A stretch of DNA of 64,000 bases from Chitinophaga arvensicola (GTDB lineage: Bacteria; Bacteroidota; Bacteroidia; Chitinophagales; Chitinophagaceae), in NCBI RefSeq assembly GCF_900110835.1, contig NZ_FOJG01000001.1, positions 2,511,499 through 2,575,498 of the forward strand, written 5' to 3'. Below the pieces are notes generated by a model that saw only the letters and a program-made list of their open reading frames with translations, ran no database searches and was not told the origin of the DNA. Below are positions 8,307 to 17,645 of this stretch, piece by piece. Positions within the stretch are counted from its first letter, which is position 1; each line of letters starts with the position of its first letter. The position numbers and the translations under genes were made by a program.

Positions 8307-11300
8307 ATGACGAACATGAAAACAAAGGCTCTTTGTTATGGGGCGTGTATTGTCTTAACTATGCTACTTTTCAGTGCTCCGGTTCGGTCACAATCAACCA
8401 GGATCATCGTTTCAACAGGAACGACCCCGCTCATTACTTTAACAGGAAAGGAGTTGTCGCTGGAACAGGTATTGGCAGAAGTAAAGAAGCAAACAGGCTA
8501 CGCTGTATTCTATACCAAAAAAACTGTGGAGGATACGAACCCGTTGACGTTCGATGCTAAACACATGCCGCTGAAAGACTTTATGAATATGATCATGCGT
8601 GATCAGCCCTTCGAATACGTAATAGAAAATACCACTATTATGATTGTTCCAAAAGGTGTGAGAACGCAGGCAACAGTGGAAGGTTTTGTAAGAGACTCGG
8701 TAACCGGTACTCCCCTGATAGGAGCTACCATCGCCGTATACACGAAGAACAGGTTTGTTACCGCCGACGAAAAAGGACACTTCGCCGTTGAGGCGACAAC
8801 CGGTGATAACCTGCTGGTCACATTTGTAGGTTATAAACCTAATCTTTACAGAATTGCAGATGCTGGTAAGAAGCTCTTTATAACACTCACCTCACAGGAA
8901 ACAGCGCTGAAAGAAATAACCGTTACCAACGGATACCAGCAGATTGACAGCCGTAAACTCACCAGTGCTATCACCACACTGAAAGCAGCCGACATTGTTA
9001 CGCCCGGCATGTTTTCTATCGATCAGGCGCTTGAAGGCCGCGTACCCGGTTTATTTGTGATGAATAATTCCGGCGCTATCGGCGCTTCGCCCAAAATACG
9101 TATCCGTGGTACTTCTACTGTATTGGGCAGCAGGGAACCGGTATGGGTAGTAGATGGCGTGGTGGTAAATGATCCCGTGGGCATAGATCCGCAAACGATC
9201 AATGACCTGGATTTTGTGAACCGCCTGGGCAATGCTATCTCCGGTCTTAAACCTTATGATATTGAACAGATAGATGTACTGAAAGATGCTTCTGCTACTG
9301 CGTTATACGGCGTAAGGGCCGCCAACGGCGTAATTGTGATCACCACCAAAAGAGGTCGCCCCGGCGCGCCGGTGGTCAACTTCAGCAACTCCAGTACCTA
9401 TACACCCCGGCCCCACTATACCGATCATAATATTGACCTCATGAATTCCCGGGAACGTGTTGATTTTTCACGCGATCTGATCAGCAATGGCGCCGTTTAT
9501 CCTGCTACGCTTAACTGGGTAGGATACGAAGGAGCATTGAATGACCTGTACAGTGGAAAGTATACCTATGACCAGTTTCAGCAGGCGGTAACTAAACTGG
9601 AAACCAATAACACCGACTGGTTTAAACTTATTACCCGCGATGCACTATCCACACAGAATAACCTGAGCATTTCCGGTGGTACCGATAAACTCAGCTATTT
9701 TGCTTCTGTAGGCGCTGCCACTCAAATGGGTACACTGAAAGGTGAAGGTATTGATCAGTATACCGCTTTCATCAAGCTGAATTCCAATGTCACCAAAAAA
9801 CTCAGCTGGGAATTAAACCTGAGAAATAATGTGGAGAAACGGAAGTATGTAGCTTCCTCTGTGAATGCGCTCAACTATGCATACAACACCAGCCGCGCTA
9901 TCCCTGCCTATAACGACGATGGCTCATTGAGTTACTACAGCAAGTTTGATGCAGTTTCCAATAAGTACTATAATTACAATGTGCTGAATGAAATGCAGAA
10001 CTCCACAGATAGAAGCGATGTATCCGGTATTAATCTCAGCACCAATCTGAATTATAAATTTAACAGGGCGCTTACCGGTACCGTATTATTTTCCTATGCC
10101 AATAACAATACTACCCAACAGATCGGCTATAATGAAAATACTTTTTATGCCGCCGGTTTAAGACAAAGTGAATACAAAACAATCCCGAATCCCCAGTTTA
10201 GCCAGATGCCTTATGGTGGTGAATTACGCACCAATACCACCCGCAATGCCTCTTACCTGGTAAGGGGGCAGGTAAACTATGGTGCACCTGTGGGCGCTAA
10301 TCAGCGCGACCGCCTGGACATCCTCCTGGGAACAGAAATATCCTCCAATGCCTATAAAGGATTACAACTGGTAAGAAGAGGCTATCTGCCCGACAGAGGC
10401 GAAACTTTTGCACCGGTAGATCCCGTGAAGTTCCCGGCATTCGGGCAATGGCAGGGTACTAATGTGGACCTGGTACAGGATGTGCTGACCAATCTGGCTT
10501 CCGGTTATTTTTCCGGTAGCTATACCATCAATCATAAATACATTCTGAACTTTAATACCAGGACAGATTTTTCCAATAAATTCGGCTCCCGCAGCCGCGA
10601 GAAATTCCTGCCTACCTGGTCGGTTTCCGGCAGATGGGATGTAGCAGAAGATTTCTTCAAACACTCCGGTTTCGTGAATACACTGGCCCTGAGAGGATCT
10701 TACGGCTACCAGGGTAATATGCTGGAAAACCAGACACCGGAACTGATCATCAAACAGGGATCTCTGGACCCGGTAACACAGGAATATTATTCCAACATAG
10801 CCTACTATCCTAACCCGAATCTGAAATGGGAAAATACCCGGGAAGTGAACCTCACACTGGATTTCGCATTGCTTCATAACAAACTGAATGGTACGGTTAC
10901 TTACTTCCATAAGAAAACCGATAATGCGTTTCTGAATAAAGAAGTTTCAGATATCAATGGCAGAACCACTTATGTGGTGAATTCCGGTACCATCGAAAAC
11001 CAGGGTGTGGAAGTAGCCTTCAGCTTTGTACCTGTGAATAACCTGGGTGCCAACGGAAAAAGTAAGGGATTCAGCTGGAGAATTGATCCGCAGCTGGGAC
11101 AAGTCGTAAACCGCCTGCTGGCCAAAGCCATCAACAACAACGGGTTGAACCAGTCGGTTGGACCCGCCAATCCCAATTCCTATCTCAGCTACCTGAATGG
11201 CAGCCAGATCATCAACGATAAACCGGTCAATACTTTCTATTCCTACCAGTTCAACGGCCTGGATCATCTCAAAGGCTATCCGACGTTTAAGAATGATAGT

Positions 11301-11960
11301 CCGGACGACTGGAAGAAATACGCCACCATGAACCGCGACCAGGTGTATCAACAGGTGATGGCGCCTTCCGGCAACCGTATCCCTACTATACAGGGCGGTA
11401 TCAGTAACATTTTTACATACAAGAATTTCGGGTTAAGCTTCAACCTTGCTTACAGCTTCGGCTCAAAAGTGCGCCTGTTTAAATTATATACCGGACCGGA
11501 TAAAGTACCATTTACCAACGCCTCTTCCACACCGTTGCCGGAGAATAATGTAAACCGGGTATTTATAGGCCGCTGGCGCCAACCAGGTGATGAAGCGTTT
11601 ACCAATATACCAGCGATTTTATCGGATGTGGATTTCAACCGTACCCGTCAGCATGGCTCCGGCGGACAGCCCTACCAGTATGCAGATAATATCTGGCAGA
11701 TGTACGACAACTCAGATGTAAGAGTAGCCAGTGGCAATTTTGTGAAGCTGAAAACGATGACTTTCCGCTACCAGCTGCCTGATCAGTTGCTCAGCAGATG
11801 GAGACTGAAAGCTGCTACCATCCTGTTGTCCGGTACTAACCTGTATACTTTTGCCAGTAAGGAACTGCACGGGCAGGATCCTGAGCAGAACAGCTTCGAC
11901 GGTTCTATACAGCAGGCGCCGCGCCCTACTTACTCTTTCGGTATTGATGTGTCATTCTAA
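8307..11960 (+). CDS. SusC/RagA-type TonB-dependent outer-membrane transporter with STN signalling domain (locus A)
   Basis: This 1217-aa outer-membrane importer begins with a signal peptide ending near VRSQ. Next come an STN domain (about residues 45-115, LSLEQVLAEVKKQTGYAVF), a carboxypeptidase-regulatory-like domain (about 125-205), and a plug with the SusC motif LKDASATALYG. The C-terminal beta barrel ends in GIDVSF with the usual terminal aromatic residue. The STN domain implies that it signals to the adjacent FecR. The imported substrate cannot be told from sequence. The second ATG (8316) gives a more typical signal peptide (MKTKALCYG) and may be the true start. It is paired with the SusD gene 13 bp downstream. 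Confidence 0.94.
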   Translation: MTNMKTKALCYGACIVLTMLLFSAPVRSQSTRIIVSTGTTPLITLTGKELSLEQVLAEVKKQTGYAVFYTKKTVEDTNPLTFDAKHMPLKDFMNMIMRDQPFEYVIENTTIMIVPKGVRTQATVEGFVRDSVTGTPLIGATIAVYTKNRFVTADEKGHFAVEATTGDNLLVTFVGYKPNLYRIADAGKKLFITLTSQETALKEITVTNGYQQIDSRKLTSAITTLKAADIVTPGMFSIDQALEGRVPGLFVMNNSGAIGASPKIRIRGTSTVLGSREPVWVVDGVVVNDPVGIDPQTINDLDFVNRLGNAISGLKPYDIEQIDVLKDASATALYGVRAANGVIVITTKRGRPGAPVVNFSNSSTYTPRPHYTDHNIDLMNSRERVDFSRDLISNGAVYPATLNWVGYEGALNDLYSGKYTYDQFQQAVTKLETNNTDWFKLITRDALSTQNNLSISGGTDKLSYFASVGAATQMGTLKGEGIDQYTAFIKLNSNVTKKLSWELNLRNNVEKRKYVASSVNALNYAYNTSRAIPAYNDDGSLSYYSKFDAVSNKYYNYNVLNEMQNSTDRSDVSGINLSTNLNYKFNRALTGTVLFSYANNNTTQQIGYNENTFYAAGLRQSEYKTIPNPQFSQMPYGGELRTNTTRNASYLVRGQVNYGAPVGANQRDRLDILLGTEISSNAYKGLQLVRRGYLPDRGETFAPVDPVKFPAFGQWQGTNVDLVQDVLTNLASGYFSGSYTINHKYILNFNTRTDFSNKFGSRSREKFLPTWSVSGRWDVAEDFFKHSGFVNTLALRGSYGYQGNMLENQTPELIIKQGSLDPVTQEYYSNIAYYPNPNLKWENTREVNLTLDFALLHNKLNGTVTYFHKKTDNAFLNKEVSDINGRTTYVVNSGTIENQGVEVAFSFVPVNNLGANGKSKGFSWRIDPQLGQVVNRLLAKAINNNGLNQSVGPANPNSYLSYLNGSQIINDKPVNTFYSYQFNGLDHLKGYPTFKNDSPDDWKKYATMNRDQVYQQVMAPSGNRIPTIQGGISNIFTYKNFGLSFNLAYSFGSKVRLFKLYTGPDKVPFTNASSTPLPENNVNRVFIGRWRQPGDEAFTNIPAILSDVDFNRTRQHGSGGQPYQYADNIWQMYDNSDVRVASGNFVKLKTMTFRYQLPDQLLSRWRLKAATILLSGTNLYTFASKELHGQDPEQNSFDGSIQQAPRPTYSFGIDVSF

Positions 11961-11973
11961 AATTGATTGTACG

Positions 11974-13482
11974 ATGAAATGGTTCAAAGTATGCATGATA
12001 TGCTTCGGGTTGGTGGTAACAATCACCGGATGCAAAAAGTTCCTGGACGAGAACTCCCAGTCCCTGCAATATGCAGACAACTGGCAGCGCCTGCAGGAAG
12101 TATTGGTGGGTGATGGCTATATGCCGCACCTGCTGCCACCTTTCCCAACTAATTCCTATAAAGAACAACAGAAGGCATCTTATATGTCATGGCTGAATGT
12201 GATGGATGATGATATTGCGGAGAATGTAACCGGCCCTGCTTTTTTCGATGGCCGTCAGGACTACTTCGGATTTTTTACGTGGCAGGCGAATCCCTTTGTA
12301 AGCTACAATTACGGCTTCAATAATGACGACAGCTGGTCGAAGTTCTATGTGAATATCAATGCGGTCAACGTTATTGCGCAAAAGGCCAATGATCTCAAGG
12401 ATAACCCGGAAGAGCTGAAGCGCATCCGTGGGGAAGCATTGTTTCTGCGGGCAGAATACTACTTCTACATGGTGAACACTTACGCCCTGGCTTACAATAA
12501 AAAAACAGCTACCACCGATCCGGGCGTACCCCTGAAGATTACAGAGTATATTGAAGATAAATTTTTCACCCGCTCTACCGTCGACAGCGTATATCAACAG
12601 ATGGTAGTGGACCTGAAAGAAGCAGAAGGCTTACTGGATGGAGTGCAGCAAACATCTATCTATCATGCGGATGTAAATGCGGTCAATATCCTGCAAAGCC
12701 GGATATACCTGTATATGCAGGACTGGCAGAATGCGGCAGCGGCAGCCGATAAGGTGATCGGCCGAAGAGCGCAGTTGTTCAACCTGGCGCAGTATAAGCC
12801 AGAGACCAGCTTCTTCAACAGCACATCTCCCGAAGCTATTTTTACCCAGGGAGGAAATTCTATGATCTTTACTTCCCCTTTGCCGCAACAGGTAAAGGTG
12901 CTCATGCCCAGTCCTGATCTGATGGGACTTTATCAGCCGCAGGACTTACGTCTGAAAGCATTTTTTGAGCAAAGCAGCAATGGTGTTTACCGTTATACAA
13001 AAGTATACCGGTCTAATACCGTTACACCCGTGGAGATTCTTTCAGATACCTATTTTATGCGCAATGCAGAAGCTTATCTGAACAAAGCCGAAGCTGCCGC
13101 TATGCTGGATCAGCCGGCAGCAGCCAATACCGCGCTGAATACCTTGCGGGCAGCACGTTTTCTGCCAGCCAACTTTACACCGGTGAACCTGTCCGGCGTG
13201 CCGCTGGTCAATTTTATACGGGATGAAAGAAGAAGGGAATTATGCTTTGAAGGACATCGCTGGTTTGATCTGAAAAGATATGCGGTGAATGAAAAATATC
13301 CTTTCACCAAAAAGATTGTGCATACCTGGTCTGATGGTGTAGTAGGCGGCGCTGTAATCCGTGCCACACTCACGTTGGAACCCGGCGATCCGGATTACCT
13401 GCTCCCTATTCCACCACCCGCTATTTTATTTAACCAGGGTACGCTGGCGCCAAATCCGGCGCGACAGGACAGAACCTTTTAA
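11974..13482 (+). CDS. SusD/RagB-family surface lipoprotein (locus A)
   Basis: This 502-aa SusD-like protein is the extracellular substrate-capturing lid of the SusC barrel. The start at 11974 gives a lipoprotein signal peptide with lipobox Cys20 (TITGCKK). The open frame continues upstream into susC, but that extension is not a signal peptide. TPR-like helices follow, including EALFLRAEYYFYMVNTY, and the typical C-terminal motif RRRELCFEGHRWFDLKRY is present. The start lies 13 bp after the susC stop, so translation is probably coupled. The substrate is unknown. Confidence 0.93.
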   Translation: MKWFKVCMICFGLVVTITGCKKFLDENSQSLQYADNWQRLQEVLVGDGYMPHLLPPFPTNSYKEQQKASYMSWLNVMDDDIAENVTGPAFFDGRQDYFGFFTWQANPFVSYNYGFNNDDSWSKFYVNINAVNVIAQKANDLKDNPEELKRIRGEALFLRAEYYFYMVNTYALAYNKKTATTDPGVPLKITEYIEDKFFTRSTVDSVYQQMVVDLKEAEGLLDGVQQTSIYHADVNAVNILQSRIYLYMQDWQNAAAAADKVIGRRAQLFNLAQYKPETSFFNSTSPEAIFTQGGNSMIFTSPLPQQVKVLMPSPDLMGLYQPQDLRLKAFFEQSSNGVYRYTKVYRSNTVTPVEILSDTYFMRNAEAYLNKAEAAAMLDQPAAANTALNTLRAARFLPANFTPVNLSGVPLVNFIRDERRRELCFEGHRWFDLKRYAVNEKYPFTKKIVHTWSDGVVGGAVIRATLTLEPGDPDYLLPIPPPAILFNQGTLAPNPARQDRTF

Positions 13483-13503
13483 ACATTTAAACAGCACTTT
13501 CAC

Positions 13504-14388
13504 ATGAAACAATATATCAGCTTATTATTGCTATCGGGTGTTACTGTTTTGTTTTCCTGTAAAAAGGAACAGGCACCCGATCCTTCACCTGTTCACCCGG
13601 ATCCGTATATGCGGGTGGATAATCCTGCCAATGAAGCAGATCACCAGATTTATCTGCTGTATAAGCAAACCGGGATACCCGTGCTGTACAGCGATACATT
13701 GGCTAAAGACCCGGTTACATTGCTGAATGCAGCCTACCAGATAACTACCTACGATTCCACGTTACGGATTAAATACCTGACCAGATCCAGCGATGTGCTG
13801 ACTGGTCTCAACTTTGTGAAAAACCAGATCTTACCGGCACTTGGCGGTACGTTGAAACCATTCAGCATTTTGCTGGCGGATTCGGCTACCGGTAAAGTGC
13901 TGGTAAACAACGGCGGTGTACGCAGCATTGTAACGATGCTGTACAGCGCCTATCCAACTATCAACACGCTGATCATTTCCAGGATCAACGCTATTGCAGG
14001 CATGGCGCCCGACACACTGACTTATTTTAAGAAAGACATTTTCAAAGCCATTTTGCAAACACCACTGGGCCAGCGGGATGATCTGCTGAAAAATTTCGTT
14101 GCCGTCAGCGCCGATTTTTACAACAAAGGCGTCTATGGTGATGGTTCTATTTCCGGCTACCTGCCCTATGCGCCAAGGGAAACTTACGGACTGGTATCAT
14201 TGAGTCCCCTGCCGGCTTATTATTATTCAGCCGGCACACAGGTGGATGATATCAGTGGCTACTTCGATGTAGTACTGACATTAACAAAAGAGCAGTTCGC
14301 AGCAAAATATGGTAATTATCCACTGGTAATGACCAAATACGATTTGTTTACCAAAGCATTGGTAGCACTGGGTTTTAAAATGCCCTGA
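13504..14388 (+). CDS. SusCD-associated lipoprotein, degenerate zinc-metallohydrolase-like
   Basis: This 294-aa lipoprotein (lipobox Cys19, FSCKK) is encoded 21 bp after susD. Its layout resembles the substrate-import-associated zinc metallohydrolase lipoproteins found next to SusC/D genes: an early IYLLYKQTGIPVLYS segment, then TGLNFVKNQILPAL, then LTYFKKDIFKAIL. In that family the last segment normally carries HExxH. Here the equivalent residues 180-184 read FKAIL, so no zinc site is visible. The family match is from memory of its general pattern and needs profile confirmation. If correct, this is a non-catalytic, possibly substrate-binding descendant. The alternative is an unrelated locus-specific lipoprotein. 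Confidence 0.6.
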   Translation: MKQYISLLLLSGVTVLFSCKKEQAPDPSPVHPDPYMRVDNPANEADHQIYLLYKQTGIPVLYSDTLAKDPVTLLNAAYQITTYDSTLRIKYLTRSSDVLTGLNFVKNQILPALGGTLKPFSILLADSATGKVLVNNGGVRSIVTMLYSAYPTINTLIISRINAIAGMAPDTLTYFKKDIFKAILQTPLGQRDDLLKNFVAVSADFYNKGVYGDGSISGYLPYAPRETYGLVSLSPLPAYYYSAGTQVDDISGYFDVVLTLTKEQFAAKYGNYPLVMTKYDLFTKALVALGFKMP

Positions 14389-14429
14389 CTTTTTAGGAAC
14401 CGCTCAGTGTATTGTTTAAAAAAATAAGC

Positions 14430-16424
14430 ATGAGAAGGAATGTAATATTGGTGGCAGCGCTGGCTGCCACTGTTTTTTTATCATCTTTTGCACCCATAGT
14501 AAAGGAAGATGATAAACGGCAGCAGGAACAACAGATCCTGGTTGCGGTGGGTAAAATGCTTATCGCAAAACATTATCATCCCCGGAAGATAGATGATATT
14601 TTTTCCACTGAAGTATGGAATGCCTACCTGGCACAGCTGGACCCCGATAAACAGTTCTTTTTGCAGGAAGACATTACCGCATTGGAACAATACCGCGTAC
14701 AACTGGATGAGGAGATAGCCGGTACTGCACCCATCGCATTTTTCAACGCCGCCTCCACACTTTTTGCACAGCGCGTGGCAGAAGTAGCAACCCAGTATCA
14801 GCAGGATTTATCCACACCGATGCGCTTTGATGTAAAGCATGAAAGCTGGAAGAAACCGGATCATTATCCGGCTGATAAGAAAGAGCGGGCCCATAACGGA
14901 TATCGCTATCTGAAATACCTGGTGCTGCGTAACCTGGTATTGCTACAGGAGCAACAGCCGCTCACCGCCAATAAAGAAGCGGCAGTGCGTCAGAAAACAC
15001 AGCAGCAGCTGAACCGGAGTATGGCAGGTATTAAAGTTAATCTGACAGAAGAGAAACAATTCAATGCCTTCGTGAATGTAATAGTGCGGACCATGGATCC
15101 GCATACAGATTATTTTCCACCGGCGGCGGTGCAATCGTATTTCAATGAGTTGCGCAACCGCTTTATTGGTATTGGTGTACAGTTGCAACAGGAAGACGGC
15201 ATCACAAAAATAGTGAGCCTGGAACCAGGCGGCCCCGCTGAAAAAAGTGGTCAGTTGCATCCCGGCGATCAGCTACTACAGATCGGTGCCGATACCGCGA
15301 CCCGGCTAACAGACATTGATGGCATGATGGTATCCGAAATATCAGCCCTGATAAGGGGAGAGAAAGGTACCGTTGTAAAGCTGATGCTAAAGCGGGAAGC
15401 GGGTGCGCTCGAAACCGTATCCCTGACCAGGGATGAAATTGTGCAGGAAGAGGGCTTTGCGCGCGCTGCCATCATTCGGGATGGGGAGCGTAAAACAGGA
15501 TACGTTATGCTGCCGAAGTTTTATACAGACCCTACCGGCCGCACCGATGTGCATTGCGCCAAAGATATGGCTACCGCCATTACTGCACTGAAAGCAGAAA
15601 AGGTAAATGGCATTATACTCGACCTCCGGTCCAACGGCGGCGGCTCGCTGGACGAAGTGATCCGCATGGTGGGTCTTTTTATCAAAGCCGGACCGGTAGT
15701 ACAGGTAAAAGACAACACCGGTAACATAGTTGTGCTGAAAGACCAGGACAGCAGTCTTTTGTATGATGGCCCATTAACGGTGATGGTGAATGAAATGAGC
15801 GCTTCCGCCGCAGAAATATTTGCGGCTGCCATACAGGATTATCATCGCGGTATCATTATCGGCAGCAGCGCTACCTATGGAAAAGGTACGGTGCAATCTA
15901 CCCTTCCTTTGGGACCTCCGGAAGCGGGGTTGCTGAAGCTCACCATCCAGCAATTCTATCGCATCAACGGCGGTTCTACACAAATCAAAGGGGTGGTACC
16001 GGATATCGTATTACCGGATGTATATGATTTGATGAAGATCCGCGAAAAAGATAATGCAGATGCCCTGCCCTGGGATCAGATCGCAGGAGCGGAGTATACG
16101 GTTTGGAACACTTCGCGAAATGTACAGGAGCCTGCAACAGACACGATATTCAGCGCTATCAGGCAGCTTACACAACAATTATCCGCCACTGCTGCGGAAA
16201 AACCATTGAACCTGGCAGCTTATACTACACAACAACACGCCCGGCAGGAGGTACAAAAAAAACTCCAGCAATTACAAAAATTGCCTGCAGGTAAAGAACT
16301 GGACATCATACCGGTGAATAACGCCAGCATACATTTGATGTCTACAGAAAACTACCAGACCTGGATCAATAAACTGAAACCTGACATATACATTGCAGCG
16401 GCGTTGAGAAATACCATGCCCTGA
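14430..16424 (+). CDS. C-terminal processing (tail-specific) protease, S41 family, Prc-like
   Basis: This 664-aa periplasmic serine protease would cleave proteins from their C-terminus. After a hydrophobic export signal (VILVAALAATVFLSSFAP) comes the Prc-type N-terminal helical domain (LDPDKQFF). A PDZ domain follows at about residues 240-330 (SLEPGGPAEKSGQLHPGD), then the S41 core. The core has LDLRSNGGGS, Ser459 in SASAAE and Lys485 in YGKGTVQ, which form the Ser/Lys dyad. The length matches E. coli Prc. An upstream TTG at 14412 would add six residues, but the ATG at 14430 is preferred. It lies 41 bp after the lipoprotein gene and may be co-transcribed with locus A, though it could be independent. 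Confidence 0.9.
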   Translation: MRRNVILVAALAATVFLSSFAPIVKEDDKRQQEQQILVAVGKMLIAKHYHPRKIDDIFSTEVWNAYLAQLDPDKQFFLQEDITALEQYRVQLDEEIAGTAPIAFFNAASTLFAQRVAEVATQYQQDLSTPMRFDVKHESWKKPDHYPADKKERAHNGYRYLKYLVLRNLVLLQEQQPLTANKEAAVRQKTQQQLNRSMAGIKVNLTEEKQFNAFVNVIVRTMDPHTDYFPPAAVQSYFNELRNRFIGIGVQLQQEDGITKIVSLEPGGPAEKSGQLHPGDQLLQIGADTATRLTDIDGMMVSEISALIRGEKGTVVKLMLKREAGALETVSLTRDEIVQEEGFARAAIIRDGERKTGYVMLPKFYTDPTGRTDVHCAKDMATAITALKAEKVNGIILDLRSNGGGSLDEVIRMVGLFIKAGPVVQVKDNTGNIVVLKDQDSSLLYDGPLTVMVNEMSASAAEIFAAAIQDYHRGIIIGSSATYGKGTVQSTLPLGPPEAGLLKLTIQQFYRINGGSTQIKGVVPDIVLPDVYDLMKIREKDNADALPWDQIAGAEYTVWNTSRNVQEPATDTIFSAIRQLTQQLSATAAEKPLNLAAYTTQQHARQEVQKKLQQLQKLPAGKELDIIPVNNASIHLMSTENYQTWINKLKPDIYIAAALRNTMP

Positions 16425-16436
16425 TCTCCTGTTTAC

Positions 16437-16465
16437 CTGGTGTGTGAAGCAGCTTCACACACCAG
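16437..16465 (+). terminator. Strong hairpin at the end of locus A
   Basis: A perfect 13-bp inverted repeat (CTGGTGTGTGAAG, loop CAG) lies 13 bases after the protease stop codon. It has no T run, so it may act as a transcript-stabilising 3' hairpin rather than a simple intrinsic terminator. Two more inverted repeats follow at about 16465-16486 and 16505-16522. Confidence 0.5.
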
Positions 16466-16706
16466 CAGCCAACTGGTTGCTGCTGCTCCGGTGCCCGCTT
16501 TTCCCGGAAAATTTATTTTCCGCATTCATAGTTCCTCCCTCTCTTTTCTGAGTCTTTATTATATAAGCAAAAACGGAAAAATGCCGGCTACGCTGCCAAC
16601 AGGTGAAGATGGCCTGTCATAGCGTAATTATTCAACCAATATTATCATTGAGGATGAGGGTTATTTCCGCTTCAAAGTTTACTCTCTGTAACAACACAAA
16701 CTGACT

Positions 16707-17636
16707 ATGAGTTTTATTCTAAAGACAGATAATCTGTCTCACAGGTACAGTAATTCCTCCTGGGCCATACGCAATATCAACCTGGAAATAGCGCACACGG
16801 GTGTGGTTGGCTTATTGGGTTCCAACGGCGCCGGTAAGTCCACTACCATGAATATTATTTGTGGTGCGCTCAACCAAAGTGAAGGAACGGTATACATCAA
16901 CGGCACCGATCTGAGAAAGCATCCGGAAACGGCCAAAAAGGATATTGGTTTCCTGCCACAGGTACCACCTTTGTATCCTGATCTTACGATAGATGAATAT
17001 CTCATATACAGTGCAGAGTTGCGGTTTATTGAGAAAAATAAGATAAAGGGTGCACTGGAAGAAGTAAAAGAACGGTGCGGGCTGTCGCATCTCAGTTCCA
17101 GACTGATCGGCAACCTGTCTGGCGGCTACCGTCAGCGGGTGGGCATTGCGCAGGCGATTATCCACAAGCCCAAGCTGGTGGTGCTGGATGAACCCACCAA
17201 TGGGCTGGATCCTAACCAGATTATTGAAGCCCGGAAGCTGATCCGGGAAATAGCATTGGACCATGCAGTACTTTTTTCTTCGCATATCCTCTCCGAAGTA
17301 CAATTGCTTTGTAAGGAAATCATCATGATAGAAGGAGGAAGGATGATCTTTTCTGATTCGATGGATGCTTTTAACAACTATGTACAACCACACAGTGTGT
17401 TAATGCGGGTGGAAAACCGCCCTTCTGAAGAGGTGCTGTTGAAAATAACGGGTGTTACTAAAGTAGATTTTCTGAGCGACAAACAGGTACGGGTATATTT
17501 TGATGGCGGAGAAGAAATCACAGAACGACTGCTGGCCGCCAGTATGCAATATCACTGGAAGCTCCGTGAAATCAACTTCGATAAAACAATGCTCGACGAC
17601 ACCTTCAAACAATTATCTGCCCAAACCAACCAGTAA
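16707..17636 (+). CDS. ABC transporter ATP-binding protein, GldA-like
   Basis: This 309-aa ATPase has Walker A GSNGAGKS at residues 38-45, the signature LSGGYRQRVG, and Walker B LVVLDEPTNGLDP with Asp161/Glu162. A C-terminal extension of about 80 residues is typical of ABC-2 export ATPases. GldA with GldF and GldG forms an ABC system linked to gliding motility and secretion in Bacteroidota. The next gene, 9 bp downstream, encodes a fused GldF-GldG-like partner, which supports this assignment. Whether the host glides cannot be told from this window. Confidence 0.9.
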   Translation: MSFILKTDNLSHRYSNSSWAIRNINLEIAHTGVVGLLGSNGAGKSTTMNIICGALNQSEGTVYINGTDLRKHPETAKKDIGFLPQVPPLYPDLTIDEYLIYSAELRFIEKNKIKGALEEVKERCGLSHLSSRLIGNLSGGYRQRVGIAQAIIHKPKLVVLDEPTNGLDPNQIIEARKLIREIALDHAVLFSSHILSEVQLLCKEIIMIEGGRMIFSDSMDAFNNYVQPHSVLMRVENRPSEEVLLKITGVTKVDFLSDKQVRVYFDGGEEITERLLAASMQYHWKLREINFDKTMLDDTFKQLSAQTNQ

Positions 17637-17645
17637 ACCAATAAG

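Noticed and set aside
11851..11973. Upstream extension of the locus A SusD frame
   Set aside because: It lies in susC and does not encode a signal peptide; the ATG at 11974 gives a proper lipoprotein signal.
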